A stretch of DNA of 64,000 nucleotides from Paenibacillus pasadenensis. GTDB taxonomy: Bacteria; Bacillota; Bacilli; Paenibacillales; Paenibacillaceae. The stretch is from the NCBI RefSeq assembly GCF_023715725.1, contig NZ_JAMBOT010000009.1:1-64000 (forward strand). Reading direction: 5' to 3'. The notes beneath the pieces were generated by a model. The model searched no databases and was not told the origin of the DNA. It saw only the letters and a list, made by a program, of their open reading frames with translations. The stretch's first letter is position 1, and each line of letters starts with the position of its first letter. Below, in pieces: positions 8,176-17,513 of this stretch. The translations under genes were made by a program, and so were the position numbers.

Positions 8176-9117
8176 ATGACAGCACTAGCAAAACCTCGGG
8201 TTATGGTACTATTGGCATTGTCTCTGTTTCTGACGCTGGTTATTCTCATTACAGGCGGCGTTGGGGTATCAATGGTGGTAAAGGAAGCCCGCGCGGCAGA
8301 GATGAGTGTAGGAACGTATTATAAAAACAAAGTCATTGTGCTGATGTACCACGATGTTCGGCCTGAGCTGACCAATACCAAATCGCTTCCGCTGGACAAG
8401 CTGGACCGTCAACTAACCTTGCTCCGCGAAAATCAGTTCAACATTATCTCGATGGACCAGTACAAACGTTTTATTCGTGAAGGTGCGGTAATTCCGGATA
8501 ATGCCGTTTCGCTAACCTTCGACGATGGATATGAATCTTTTTATAAACACGCCTACCCGATGTTGAAGAAACACGGGGCTACAGCGACCAGCTTCATCAT
8601 TGTCAGCTCGATTGACGCTTTCAAGGAGGGCCAGGAGCCCAAAATAACTTGGGAGCAGATGCGGGAGATGAAACAGGCGGGATTCGATTTTTACAGCCAT
8701 ACGTACAACTCGCATATTTACTCGTCGGCTAATGACAAAGGGACGAATAAAATCCCGGCGCTTCGCGGACGGATTTATAAAGAAGAGCTTGGCCGCAGGG
8801 AGCTTGATTCGGAATATGAAGAACGCATACGCAGCGATTTTAGACAAGCAAACGAGATTCTTTCCGACAAGCTGGGCGTAAAAAACGATGTGCTGGCGTT
8901 TCCGTACGGAGCTTCCTCGGATACTACGCATAAAGTGGCTCAAGAGGAAGGGATCGACATCATGTTTCGGGTCAAACCTGGTATTAACGGCCCTGGCCAG
9001 TTCATCGGGTACCGGCTGAATGCCGGAAACTATGATAATGATCCCGAGGAGCTTATTGAGCTAATGAAAAATGCGGAGAAAGAGCTGGTCCAACAGGAGC
9101 TCAGCACAAGTGAATAG
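8176..9117 (+). CDS. polysaccharide deacetylase (NodB domain), membrane anchored
   Basis: A 313-residue protein with an N-terminal hydrophobic segment (VMVLLALSLFLTLVILI), so it acts at the outer face of the membrane. The CE4/NodB domain has VSLTFDDGYESF (catalytic Asp and metal Asp), the metal motif SHTYNSH, and LAFPYGASSD. The His spacing resembles PgaB/IcaB-like N-deacetylases more than peptidoglycan deacetylases. It probably trims acetyl groups from an extracellular glycan. AAGGGG lies about 13 nt before the ATG. A GC-rich hairpin follows. Confidence 0.85.
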   Translation: MTALAKPRVMVLLALSLFLTLVILITGGVGVSMVVKEARAAEMSVGTYYKNKVIVLMYHDVRPELTNTKSLPLDKLDRQLTLLRENQFNIISMDQYKRFIREGAVIPDNAVSLTFDDGYESFYKHAYPMLKKHGATATSFIIVSSIDAFKEGQEPKITWEQMREMKQAGFDFYSHTYNSHIYSSANDKGTNKIPALRGRIYKEELGRRELDSEYEERIRSDFRQANEILSDKLGVKNDVLAFPYGASSDTTHKVAQEEGIDIMFRVKPGINGPGQFIGYRLNAGNYDNDPEELIELMKNAEKELVQQELSTSE

Positions 9118-9140
9118 AGCAGGATTAAATGCAGGAACGG

Positions 9141-9182
9141 CGCAGCCGCCCCTGTCGGCTCAAGCCGGCGGGGGCGGCTTTG
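9141..9182 (+). terminator. possible terminator after the deacetylase gene
   Basis: Strong GC-rich inverted repeat AGCCGCCCC ... GGGGCGGCT with an inner TCGGCT/GCCGGC stem. The T run after it is only two to three bases, so efficiency is uncertain. Confidence 0.45.
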
Positions 9183-9309
9183 CGGCGGTTGACGAAGCGT
9201 GGTCCTCATGTTAGTATAACCATTACCTTTACTTTGGCAGTATGGTAACATGGTAGCACATTAACGTAATAAAGTATAACACGCTTATTAGCGATGTATA
9301 GGAGATAGA

Positions 9310-10608
9310 ATGATGTCTAAACCAAAGGTGTTTGAAAAGCCAGTCGGCGTCAAAGATTATTTGCCGCTGGCTGTCACCAAGCTCCGACAGATCGAGCGAA
9401 GCGTGCTCACCTGCATGGAAGGCTGGGGCTATGAGCAAATCATCACGCCTACGCTGGAGTATTACGATACGGTTGGCGTAGCCAGCTCCACCTCCGATCA
9501 GCGGCTGTTCAAGCTGCTTAATAATAGAGGAACCACGCTTGTACTGCGCTCGGACATGACGGCCCCGATTGCGCGCGTGGTCGCATCTCTGCTGCGCAGC
9601 CGGGAGTTCCCGCTGCGTCTGTCTTACCATGCCAGCGTATTCCGGGCATTTGAGAACGAGGCTGGCAGGGACGCTGAGTTTTTCCAAGCCGGCGTTGAGC
9701 TTGTCGGCGATTCCTCGGCGGAGGCGGATGCAGAGGTCATTGCGCTGGCGATTGCTTCGCTGCAAGCAGCGGGCGTAAAACGCTTCCGCATCGCTGTCGG
9801 GCATGTCGGCTTCCTGAACGGCTTGCTGGAAGAGCTGCTGCCCGGCCGCGAAAGCGATCAGAGCAAGCTGAAGGATTATTTGCTGAATCGCGACCATGTC
9901 GGCTATCGGGATGAGCTTAAGCGGCTGGGCCTGAGAGAGTGCGTGCAGCGCGAGCTGGAAGGGCTGCTTCGACTGCGCGGCGGCCGGGAAATTTGCGAGC
10001 AGGCGATTGAGCTGAGCACAAACGAGACAGCCCGCCAATCCGTCGGCCATCTGCGTCAAATATGGGATGCGCTTGAGGCTTATGGCGTAAGCGCCCACGT
10101 TCTGATCGATCTGACGATGATTGGAGATTTTTCCTATTATACAGGCATGACCTTTGAAGGTTACGCTTCGGATCTCGGATTCCCGGTTGTAGCGGGCGGA
10201 CGGTATGATAATTTGCTGCAGCAGTTCGGGCGTTCGGCTCCGGCTACGGGCTTTGCCATTAAAACGACGCGGGTGCTGGAGCTTGTCGGCGAAGAAAGCG
10301 AGCCGCAGCGGCGCATTCTGATCGGTTATAACAATGCGGGACGTCGCCTCGCGTTTGCTGAAGCGAACCGGCTGCGCGAGAGCGGAGCTAAGGTAGTGAC
10401 GGCGCTGCTGGAGGCTCCGGGCGTGCATCACGGCGATGAGCCGGTTACGAGCGGAGACAGGCAGCCTGCTGCTGCAGGCGTTGAGCAGATCGACCGCAAA
10501 GTCCGGCGGCTGCCGGACGGCGAATCGGTCAGCTACGGCGGCCAAGTATATGGCGTGTTCCTGCCTTTTTTTGAGGAAGAGGCAGCGGAGAAGGGGGCAG
10601 CATTATGA
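9310..10608 (+). CDS. hisZ: ATP phosphoribosyltransferase regulatory subunit HisZ
   Basis: A 432-residue histidyl-tRNA-synthetase-like protein that activates short-form HisG and confers histidine feedback. Class II synthetase-type motifs are visible: KPVGVKDYLPL at the start, LVLRSDMTAPIARVVAS, and a later GGRYDNLLQQFG. It is not a HisRS, since it lacks the C-terminal anticodon domain and lies in the his operon. ATG 9310 or 9313 follows AGGAGA. No T-box element was seen upstream. It overlaps hisG by 4 bp (ATGA). Confidence 0.93.
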   Translation: MMSKPKVFEKPVGVKDYLPLAVTKLRQIERSVLTCMEGWGYEQIITPTLEYYDTVGVASSTSDQRLFKLLNNRGTTLVLRSDMTAPIARVVASLLRSREFPLRLSYHASVFRAFENEAGRDAEFFQAGVELVGDSSAEADAEVIALAIASLQAAGVKRFRIAVGHVGFLNGLLEELLPGRESDQSKLKDYLLNRDHVGYRDELKRLGLRECVQRELEGLLRLRGGREICEQAIELSTNETARQSVGHLRQIWDALEAYGVSAHVLIDLTMIGDFSYYTGMTFEGYASDLGFPVVAGGRYDNLLQQFGRSAPATGFAIKTTRVLELVGEESEPQRRILIGYNNAGRRLAFAEANRLRESGAKVVTALLEAPGVHHGDEPVTSGDRQPAAAGVEQIDRKVRRLPDGESVSYGGQVYGVFLPFFEEEAAEKGAAL

Positions 10609-11258
10609 GCAGCGGCATTGGAGCGTCGCAGGATATATTAAAGGTAGCGATGCCGAAGGGCCGGATCTATAAGCAGGCTTCCCGGCTGTTCCGCGAAGCG
10701 GGACTTCTGATCCAGGACGATCTGGAGGATACGCGCAAGCTGATTATTGAGGTGCCGGATGCCGGCATGGAGTTCATTATGGCAAAGCCGGTGGACGTGC
10801 CGACCTATGTGGAATACGGCGTTGCCGATATCGGCGTTGTTGGCAAGGATGTGCTGATGGAGGAAAATAAAGACGTCTACGAGCTGCTCGATCTTGGCAT
10901 TGCACCATGCCGGATGTCGGTCATCGGGCTGCCGGACTGGAAGCCGGTCATCAACCCAAGGGTTGCGACCAAGTACCCGAACGTTGCGTCCCAATACTTC
11001 CGCGAGCGCGGCCAGCAGGTCGAGGTCATTAAGCTGAACGGCTCTATCGAGCTGGCGCCGCTGATCGGATTGGCCGACCGGATCGTCGATATGGTGGAGA
11101 CGGGGCAAACGCTGCGCGATAACGGCTTGATCGAGATGGAGCCGATGTTTGGCGTCACGAGCCGGCTGATTGCCAATCGTGTCAGCTACCGGATGAAAAA
11201 CGACCGCATTCAGAGCCTGTGCGACAGGCTCCAGGCGACGCTTTCGTCACGGGTATAA
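10605..11258 (+). CDS. hisG: ATP phosphoribosyltransferase, short form
   Basis: A 217-residue catalytic subunit of the first step of histidine synthesis (PRPP + ATP to phosphoribosyl-ATP). The N-terminus ILKVAMPKGRIYKQA and the PRPP-binding region around DMVETGQTLRDNGL are conserved. It lacks the C-terminal regulatory domain of long HisG enzymes, consistent with dependence on HisZ encoded just upstream. The start overlaps hisZ by 4 bp. Confidence 0.95.
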   Translation: MSSGIGASQDILKVAMPKGRIYKQASRLFREAGLLIQDDLEDTRKLIIEVPDAGMEFIMAKPVDVPTYVEYGVADIGVVGKDVLMEENKDVYELLDLGIAPCRMSVIGLPDWKPVINPRVATKYPNVASQYFRERGQQVEVIKLNGSIELAPLIGLADRIVDMVETGQTLRDNGLIEMEPMFGVTSRLIANRVSYRMKNDRIQSLCDRLQATLSSRV

Positions 11259-11384
11259 ACGCTAGACGCAGTTTGATAGACGTCTTTAGCATATAGCTTT
11301 AGGCAGCCTACGAGCTTAGAGCATACAGAAGCGGGCGGCGGGATTGCGATGCACGACATAAGCGAATCACCTTAGGAGGTTGTC

Positions 11385-12053
11385 ATGGGCAAAATTAAAG
11401 CAGTCGTATTTGACTTCGACGGATTAATTCTTGATACGGAGACACCGTCCTACCATGCATTTGACCGCATTTACCGGGAGCATGACGCCGTTCTTCCGCT
11501 GGAGACATTCGCGCAATGCATCGGGACAACCTTCGCCGCCTTTGATCCCTATGATTATTTGCAGCAGACGATAGGCAGGCCGGTGGAACGCCAGCTGATC
11601 AAGACCCGATACGAGGAGCTCTATTACCAAATCGTCGGAGAATCGTCCGTGCTGCCTGGAGTGAGAGAGAATCTGCGGCGGGCGCGGGAGCTTGGGCTTA
11701 AGGTCGGTCTAGCGTCCAGCTCCACTTGGGGATGGATTCAGCCGCTGTTGCAAAAGCACAGCCTTGCAGAGAGCTTCGATTCCTTCCAAACCAAGAATAT
11801 GGTGAAAAGGGTCAAGCCGGATCCCGAGCTTTACTTGGCCACGCTTGAGGCGCTTGGCGTGCAGGGCGAGGAAGCGGTGGCTTTCGAGGATTCCTTGAAC
11901 GGCTTTACGGCGGCAAAAGCGGCGGGCTTGCGTACGGTTGTCATTCCGAACGAGGTCACCAAACATATGAGCTTTCCGGGTGCGGATCTGCAGCTGCAAT
12001 CTATGGCGGATATGACGCTGGATGAGCTGCTTGCGGCATTGGACCGGACTTGA
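11385..12053 (+). CDS. HAD-superfamily hydrolase (beta-phosphoglucomutase-like) inside the his operon
   Basis: A 222-residue HAD subfamily IA protein with motif I VVFDFDGLILDTE, motif II SSSTW, and motif IV VAFEDSLNGFTAA. It resembles the YhcW/beta-phosphoglucomutase-like phosphatases. It lies 126 bp behind hisG and 81 bp before hisD in the same direction, so it is probably co-transcribed with the his genes. Histidinol-phosphate phosphatase activity is assigned to hisJ further down, so the role here is open: a backup phosphatase, housekeeping, or a passenger. AGGAGG precedes the ATG. Confidence 0.85.
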   Translation: MGKIKAVVFDFDGLILDTETPSYHAFDRIYREHDAVLPLETFAQCIGTTFAAFDPYDYLQQTIGRPVERQLIKTRYEELYYQIVGESSVLPGVRENLRRARELGLKVGLASSSTWGWIQPLLQKHSLAESFDSFQTKNMVKRVKPDPELYLATLEALGVQGEEAVAFEDSLNGFTAAKAAGLRTVVIPNEVTKHMSFPGADLQLQSMADMTLDELLAALDRT

Positions 12054-12134
12054 ACCTTAGAAGAATCGGGTAGCGGCTTTTGGCTTAGCCGCTGCGCTGC
12101 AGCTGATTTTCGGCAAAAGGAAGGAGGAGCGGTT

Positions 12135-13469
12135 ATGCGAATTTTGAGAGCGGAGCAGTTTAAGCTGGACCGGCAAGTGGAGTATGGCACGCCCGAGCAA
12201 AACGAGTCGGTCCGCCAAACGGTTGAAGCGCTGCGCACGCGCGGAGATGAAGCGCTTCTGGAGCTGACGGAGCGGTATGACGGCGTACGATTGAACGCGT
12301 CCCAGCTCAGAGTGAGCGAGGAGGAAATACAGGCGGCCTACGATCGGGTCGAGCCGGATTTTCTTGACGCGCTGCGGGGAGCGGCAGTAAACATCCGCAC
12401 CTACCATGAACGGCAGCTTCGCCAGTCCTGGATGGATGTACAGCCGGATGGGACGGTGCTTGGCCAGGTTATCCGCCCGCTTAAACGGGTCGGAGTATAC
12501 GTACCAGGCGGCAAGGCGGCTTATCCTTCATCGGTGCTGATGAACGTTATACCGGCGCAGGTGGCCGGAGTGCCGGAAATTGTTATGGTGACGCCTCCTG
12601 CAACCGGAGGCAAGCCGGGCATTGATCCCTATATCCTTGTCGCTGCCGCCGAGGCGGGAGTGAAGGAGATGTACCGGATTGGCGGAGCGCAAGCAATCGC
12701 TGCTCTGGCATACGGAACAGACACGATTGCGCCGGTAGATAAAATCTGCGGGCCGGGCAACATCTATGTCGCTCTTGCTAAGCGCGCCGTGTACGGTGCT
12801 GTTGATATCGACAGCCTTGCCGGTCCAAGCGAGATTGCGGTGCTTGCCGACGATACGGCCGACCCGGTGTATGTGGCGGCCGACCTGCTATCGCAAGCGG
12901 AGCATGACGAGATGGCGTCCAGCGTGCTGATTACGCCTTCGGCGCAGCTGGCGGAGGCTGTGAGCAGAGAGGTGGAGCGTCAGCTTCCGCTGCTGCCGCG
13001 CGCCGCTATTGCCCGGGAGTCGATTGACCGGCACGGTGCGATTTTGCTGGTGGATTCGCTTCAGGACGGAGTAGAGGTCATTAACCGGATGGCTCCGGAG
13101 CATCTGGAAGTTTTGACTGCAGAGCCAATGGCGCTGCTTGGCTCGATCGAGAACGCCGGAGCTATTTTCCTTGGTCCTTACAGCTCGGAGCCGGTCGGCG
13201 ACTACTTCGCAGGACCGAACCACATTATTCCGACCAACGGGACGGCGCGTTTCAGCTCACCGGTGAATGTGGACGATTTTATCAAAAAATCGAGCTTGAT
13301 CTCCTACAGCCGCGAAGCGCTGCTGCGCGACGGAGCCCACATCATGACGCTGGCCCGCCACGAGGGGCTGGAGGGCCACGCGCGGGCGATTGAGGTGCGG
13401 CTGGAGAAGGAAGCAGGAACGGCGGCTAATGCTGCCGGGCAACAGACGACGGAAGGGAAGAGGGCTTAA
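12135..13469 (+). CDS. hisD: histidinol dehydrogenase
   Basis: A 444-residue zinc enzyme that oxidises histidinol to histidine in two NAD-dependent steps. Conserved landmarks: KRVGVYVPGGKAAYPSSVL, GGAQAIAALAYGT, KICGPGNIYV, the metal-ligand region SQAEHDEMA, and HIIPTNGTARFSSPV near the C-terminus. GGAGG lies ahead of the ATG. The stop is 2 bp before hisB. Confidence 0.97.
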   Translation: MRILRAEQFKLDRQVEYGTPEQNESVRQTVEALRTRGDEALLELTERYDGVRLNASQLRVSEEEIQAAYDRVEPDFLDALRGAAVNIRTYHERQLRQSWMDVQPDGTVLGQVIRPLKRVGVYVPGGKAAYPSSVLMNVIPAQVAGVPEIVMVTPPATGGKPGIDPYILVAAAEAGVKEMYRIGGAQAIAALAYGTDTIAPVDKICGPGNIYVALAKRAVYGAVDIDSLAGPSEIAVLADDTADPVYVAADLLSQAEHDEMASSVLITPSAQLAEAVSREVERQLPLLPRAAIARESIDRHGAILLVDSLQDGVEVINRMAPEHLEVLTAEPMALLGSIENAGAIFLGPYSSEPVGDYFAGPNHIIPTNGTARFSSPVNVDDFIKKSSLISYSREALLRDGAHIMTLARHEGLEGHARAIEVRLEKEAGTAANAAGQQTTEGKRA

Positions 13470-13471
13470 CG

Positions 13472-14083
13472 ATGGCGAATGGGGACAATGGGCGGGAGAT
13501 CCGCCGCGCTGAGGTGGCGCGCAAAACAAACGAGACGGATATTAAATTGGCCTTTGCAGTGGACGGAACCGGCGTATCGGAAATCGAGACGGACGTTCCT
13601 TTCCTGAATCATATGCTGGACCTGTTCACGAAGCACGGCCAGTTTGATCTTAAGGTAGACGGACGCGGCGACGTTGATATTGACGATCACCATACAGTTG
13701 AGGATATCGGGATTTGCCTGGGCCAGACGCTTGCAGAAGCGCTCGGCGACAAACGCGGCATTAAGCGTTACGCCAGCGTATTTGTGCCGATGGATGAGGC
13801 GCTCGCGCAGGTGGTCATCGACTTGAGCAACCGTCCTCACTTTGAGTACCGGGCGGAATACCCGTCCCAGCAGGTAGGCAGCTTTTCCACGGAGCTTGTG
13901 CATGAATTCCTTTGGAAGCTTGCGCTTGAGGGCCGATTCACGCTGCATGTTATCGTTCACTACGGCAAAAACACGCATCACATGATTGAAGCGGTGTTTA
14001 AAGCGCTGGGACGCGCGCTGGACGAGGCGACGTCTTTCGATCCGCGCGTGCAGGGAGTTCCATCTACAAAAGGAGTGCTGTAG
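13472..14083 (+). CDS. hisB: imidazoleglycerol-phosphate dehydratase
   Basis: A 203-residue monofunctional HisB with manganese-binding His motifs NHMLDLFTKHG, DDHHTVED, and NTHHMIEA. It lacks the phosphatase domain found in enteric HisB, consistent with a separate PHP-type histidinol phosphatase (hisJ) in this window. It starts 2 bp after hisD. Confidence 0.96.
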   Translation: MANGDNGREIRRAEVARKTNETDIKLAFAVDGTGVSEIETDVPFLNHMLDLFTKHGQFDLKVDGRGDVDIDDHHTVEDIGICLGQTLAEALGDKRGIKRYASVFVPMDEALAQVVIDLSNRPHFEYRAEYPSQQVGSFSTELVHEFLWKLALEGRFTLHVIVHYGKNTHHMIEAVFKALGRALDEATSFDPRVQGVPSTKGVL

Positions 14084-14084
14084 C

Positions 14085-14732
14085 ATGATCGCGATCATCG
14101 ACTACGGCCTCGGCAATCTGCATAGCGTCAGCAAGGCGGTGGAGCGCCTTGGTTATCGAGCGGTTGTAACGTCTGACAAGGAGGAGATTCTCCGGGCGGA
14201 CGGAGCGATTCTCCCCGGCGTCGGAGCGTACGGCGATGCGATGGAATTTTTGCGCGAGACCGGCATGGATGAGGCAGCGCGCGCATTCGCCGCATCGGGC
14301 AAGCCGCTGCTCGGCATTTGCTTGGGCATGCAGCTGCTGTTCAGCGAAGGCGAGGAGCACGGCACGCATCAGGGGCTTGGGTTGCTGCCCGGGCGCGTCG
14401 TGCGTTTTAAGGGCGAGTACAAAATTCCGCATATGGGCTGGAACCGGCTTGAGTTCCGCCGTGATAGCGCGCTGCTGACAGGGCTGGAGGAAGGGCATGT
14501 GTACTTCGTGCATTCCTACCACGCGCTGCCGGAGCAGGAGTCCGATCTAATCGCCGTAGCGGATTATTTCCAGCCGGTGACGGCCATCGTAGGCCGCGGG
14601 AATGTAATGGGCATGCAGTTCCATCCGGAAAAAAGCGGCGAGCTCGGCATGCAGCTGCTGCGTAATTTCCTGGCGCTGGCGGGCGCTCCCGCTGAAGCTT
14701 CGTCTTCAGCTGCTTCCGGTCAGCAAAGCTAA
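14085..14732 (+). CDS. hisH: imidazole glycerol phosphate synthase, glutamine amidotransferase subunit
   Basis: A 215-residue class I glutaminase. The nucleophile Cys is in LLGICLGMQLLFSEG and the catalytic His/Glu in MQFHPEKSGELG. It supplies ammonia to HisF. ATG 14085 (MIAIIDYGLGNLHSV) has AGGAG at 14071-14075, one base after the hisB stop. The reading frame stays open further upstream within hisB, but that extension is not homologous. Confidence 0.96.
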   Translation: MIAIIDYGLGNLHSVSKAVERLGYRAVVTSDKEEILRADGAILPGVGAYGDAMEFLRETGMDEAARAFAASGKPLLGICLGMQLLFSEGEEHGTHQGLGLLPGRVVRFKGEYKIPHMGWNRLEFRRDSALLTGLEEGHVYFVHSYHALPEQESDLIAVADYFQPVTAIVGRGNVMGMQFHPEKSGELGMQLLRNFLALAGAPAEASSSAASGQQS

Positions 14733-14762
14733 CGATTTCGATAACCGTTTGGAGGAATCTTA

Positions 14763-15503
14763 ATGTCCACTTTCACCATATATCCCGCTATCGATATTCG
14801 CGGCGGCAAAGCAGTCCGTCTTGTACAGGGCGATTACAATCAGGAAACAGTCTATAATGACAGCCCGGTCAGCGCGGCGCGCGATTGGGAAGCCGCTGGC
14901 GCTTCCTGGATTCATCTTGTTGACCTCGATGGAGCAAAGGCTGGACATCCCGTCAACGCGGAGCTGATTGGCGAAATTGCCCGTTCTGTCAGCGTACCCG
15001 TGCAGCTTGGCGGCGGACTTCGCACAGAAGCCGATGTAGAGCGACTAGTCGCGCTCGGCGTCTCCCGCGTTATTCTTGGCACTGCGGCGATTGAAGACCG
15101 CAGCTTTGTTGAGCGCGTACTGGCGAAGTACGGGGATAAGGTTGCCATCGGAATCGATGCCAGAAACGGCTACGTGGCGACGCGCGGCTGGCTGGAAACA
15201 TCCGAGGTGAAGGCCGAGGAGCTGGCGAAGGAGCTGGCGGCCAAAGGCGCTGAAACGTTTATTTTTACGGATATTTCTCGCGACGGCATGATGGAAGGCC
15301 CTAATGTGGAGGCGATCCGCTCGCTCGCGGCATACTCCGGAGCCAAAGTAATCGCATCGGGCGGCGTGAGCCGGATCGAGGATCTGCGCTCGCTGTCCCA
15401 ATATGCGGATCAAGGCATTAGCGGCGCTATCGTCGGCAAAGCGCTTTATACGGGCGCAATTTCACTGGCAGATGCGGTGCGGGAGCTCGAGGCCGGGAAA
15501 TAG
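14763..15503 (+). CDS. hisA: phosphoribosyl-formimino-AICAR ribotide isomerase
   Basis: A 246-residue (beta-alpha)8 barrel. IYPAIDIRGGKAVRLVQGD at the start carries the first catalytic Asp. The second is in the half-barrel repeat TDISRDGMMEGPN. GGAGG lies 7-8 nt ahead of the ATG. Confidence 0.96.
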   Translation: MSTFTIYPAIDIRGGKAVRLVQGDYNQETVYNDSPVSAARDWEAAGASWIHLVDLDGAKAGHPVNAELIGEIARSVSVPVQLGGGLRTEADVERLVALGVSRVILGTAAIEDRSFVERVLAKYGDKVAIGIDARNGYVATRGWLETSEVKAEELAKELAAKGAETFIFTDISRDGMMEGPNVEAIRSLAAYSGAKVIASGGVSRIEDLRSLSQYADQGISGAIVGKALYTGAISLADAVRELEAGK

Positions 15504-15529
15504 GGATTAGTCAGGAAAGAGGTGGGCCT

Positions 15530-16288
15530 ATGCTGGCCAAACGAATTATTCCGTGTCTGGACGTAAAGGACGGCCGCGTCGTCAAAGGCGTTAATTTTGT
15601 CAATCTGAGAGATGCCGGAGACCCCGTTGAGCTTGCTTCAATTTATGACCGGGAGGGCGCGGACGAGCTTGTTTTTCTCGATATTTCCGCTTCCGTAGAG
15701 GGACGGGCGACGATGATTGAGGTCGTTCGCCGTACAGCAGGCGAAATCACCATTCCGTTCACGGTTGGAGGAGGCATCTCCGCCACGGACGATATGAAGC
15801 GGATTTTACGCGCAGGAGCGGACAAAATCGGCATCAACACGGCGGCGGTGCTTAATCCGCAGCTGATCTCGGATGGAGCGCGCCGTTTCGGCTCCCAGTG
15901 TATCGTTGTCGCTGTCGACGCCAAGTTCAACGCCGAATGGGGCGAGTGGGAAGTATATACGCATGGCGGACGCAAAGCTTCCGGCATCCGGGCTTTGGAA
16001 TGGGTTAGAAGGGCCGAGCAGCTCGGCGCAGGGGAGCTGCTGCTGACGAGCATGGATGCAGACGGCACGAAGGACGGATTTGATATTCCTTTGACGCGCG
16101 CGGTATCCCAATCGGTCGGCATTCCGGTTATTGCCTCCGGCGGCGCGGGGCGCAAAGAGCATTTTGGCGAAGTGTTCCGTGAAGGACATGCCGATGCCGG
16201 GCTTGCTGCGACGATTTTCCACTACAAAGAGCTGACGATCGGTGAAGTGAAAGATGAGCTGCGGCGGGAAGGAGTGGAGATGCGATGA
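15530..16288 (+). CDS. hisF: imidazole glycerol phosphate synthase, cyclase subunit
   Basis: A 252-residue barrel enzyme paralogous to HisA. It starts MLAKRIIPCLDVKDGRVVKG, with the catalytic Asp in CLDV. The second catalytic Asp is in SMDADGTKDGFD. It forms the synthase with HisH. The stop overlaps the hisIE start (ATGA). Confidence 0.96.
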   Translation: MLAKRIIPCLDVKDGRVVKGVNFVNLRDAGDPVELASIYDREGADELVFLDISASVEGRATMIEVVRRTAGEITIPFTVGGGISATDDMKRILRAGADKIGINTAAVLNPQLISDGARRFGSQCIVVAVDAKFNAEWGEWEVYTHGGRKASGIRALEWVRRAEQLGAGELLLTSMDADGTKDGFDIPLTRAVSQSVGIPVIASGGAGRKEHFGEVFREGHADAGLAATIFHYKELTIGEVKDELRREGVEMR

Positions 16289-16998
16289 GCAGTCACACCA
16301 TTTCGGGCAGCGGCGAGACTTCTTCGCTGGAGCTGGACCTAAGCAAAATCAAATTCGATGATAACGGCCTTGTGCCGGCGGTTGTGCAGGATGCGGTCAC
16401 GAAGGAAATGCTTATGCTTGCCTATATGAGCGAGGAGTCTCTCAAGCTTTCCTTGGAAAGCGGCGAAACTTGGTACTGGAGCCGTTCTCGCCAGGAGCTG
16501 TGGCATAAGGGCGCAACGAGCGGCCATACGCAGCGCATTCGCTCCATCCACTACGATTGCGACGGCGATACGCTGCTCGTGCGTGTGGAGCAAAAGGGTC
16601 CGGCATGCCATACCGGCTCATACAGCTGCTTCCATAATCCGCTCCCGGTGAAGGGGCAGGCGGATCGTGAGGAAACGGTTGAAGGCGACCGCTTCGGTAT
16701 GATTGGCGAGCTGGAGAGCACAATTGGCCAGCGGTATTCGGAACGGCCGGAGGGCGCGTATACGACGTATCTGTTCGAGAAGGGTCTGGACAAGATTCTG
16801 AAAAAATTCGGCGAGGAAAGCATTGAGGTTGTTATCGCTGCCAAAAACAGCGACAACGAAGAGCTTCGCGCCGAAGCCGGCGATCTGCTGTTTCACTTGA
16901 TGGTGCTGCTGCGCGAGCGCGGCGTTTCGCTCGATGAAGTGATGGCGGTTCTTCGCGACCGGCACGGCAAGCCTACGACGAATAAAATGAACCGGTAA
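16285..16998 (+). CDS. hisIE: bifunctional phosphoribosyl-AMP cyclohydrolase / phosphoribosyl-ATP pyrophosphatase
   Basis: A 237-residue fusion. The N-terminal HisI half has WYWSRSRQELWHKGATSGH and the metal-binding Cys region DCDGDTLLV ... GPACHTG. The C-terminal HisE half has YLFEKGLDKILKKFGEE and EAGDLLFHLMVLL. It is the last gene of the hisZG...IE run and overlaps hisF by 4 bp. A tandem-repeat region, not an ordinary terminator, follows. Confidence 0.95.
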   Translation: MSSHTISGSGETSSLELDLSKIKFDDNGLVPAVVQDAVTKEMLMLAYMSEESLKLSLESGETWYWSRSRQELWHKGATSGHTQRIRSIHYDCDGDTLLVRVEQKGPACHTGSYSCFHNPLPVKGQADREETVEGDRFGMIGELESTIGQRYSERPEGAYTTYLFEKGLDKILKKFGEESIEVVIAAKNSDNEELRAEAGDLLFHLMVLLRERGVSLDEVMAVLRDRHGKPTTNKMNR

Positions 16999-17114
16999 CA
17001 CGTTTTGAAGCCAGCACCGAGCAGAGATGACATCAGTAGCACCGTTTCGATGGTTAGGAGAACGGGACGGTTTTCGAGCGAATCGGCTGAGCACTGCGGA
17101 AACGATGTAACCGG

Positions 17115-17500
17115 TAAGGGCGTCAAACGCCCTTACGGAGCGGCAAAGCGCGCAAAAGAGCATCATTAAGGGAGTCAAACGACCTTACGGAGCGGCAAAG
17201 CGCTCAAAAGAGCGTCGGTAAGGGAGTCAAACGACTTTACGGAGCGGCAAAGCGCTCAAAAGAGCATCGGTAAGGGAGTCAAACGACCTTACGGAGCGGC
17301 AAAGCGCGCAAAAGAGCATCGGTAAGGGAGTCAAACGACCTTACGGAGCGGCAAACCGCGCAAAAGAAGCGTAGGTAAGGGCGTCAAACGCCCTTACGGA
17401 GCGGAAAAGCGCTCAAAAGAGCGTCGATAAGGGCGTCAAACGACCTTACGGAGCGGCAAAGCGCGCAAAAGAGCGTCGGTAAGGGCGTCAAACGCCCTTA
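17115..17500 (+). repeat. 52-bp tandem repeat array (7 full units plus a partial eighth)
   Basis: Unit starts are at 17115, 17167, 17219, 17271, 17323, 17376, 17428 and 17480, so the period is 52 bp with one 53-bp unit. Each unit starts with a hairpin core TAAGGG(C/A)GT-CAA-ACG(C/A)CCTTA, a perfect 9-bp stem in the first, sixth and last units. Most units also hold a second small hairpin CGCTC-AAAA-GAGCG or a variant of it. The array fills most of the 582-bp gap between hisIE and hisJ. The period is not a multiple of three and no convincing gene is present. Confidence 0.95.
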
Positions 17501-17513
17501 AATAAAGAACAAG

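Noticed and set aside
9118..9309. Possible T-box or his attenuator upstream of hisZ
   Set aside because: No T-box consensus, specifier hairpin or His-codon leader peptide was found; only a GC-rich hairpin belonging to the previous gene.
17115..17500. CRISPR-like array
   Set aside because: The units are contiguous 52-bp tandem repeats without unique spacers, and no cas genes are present.
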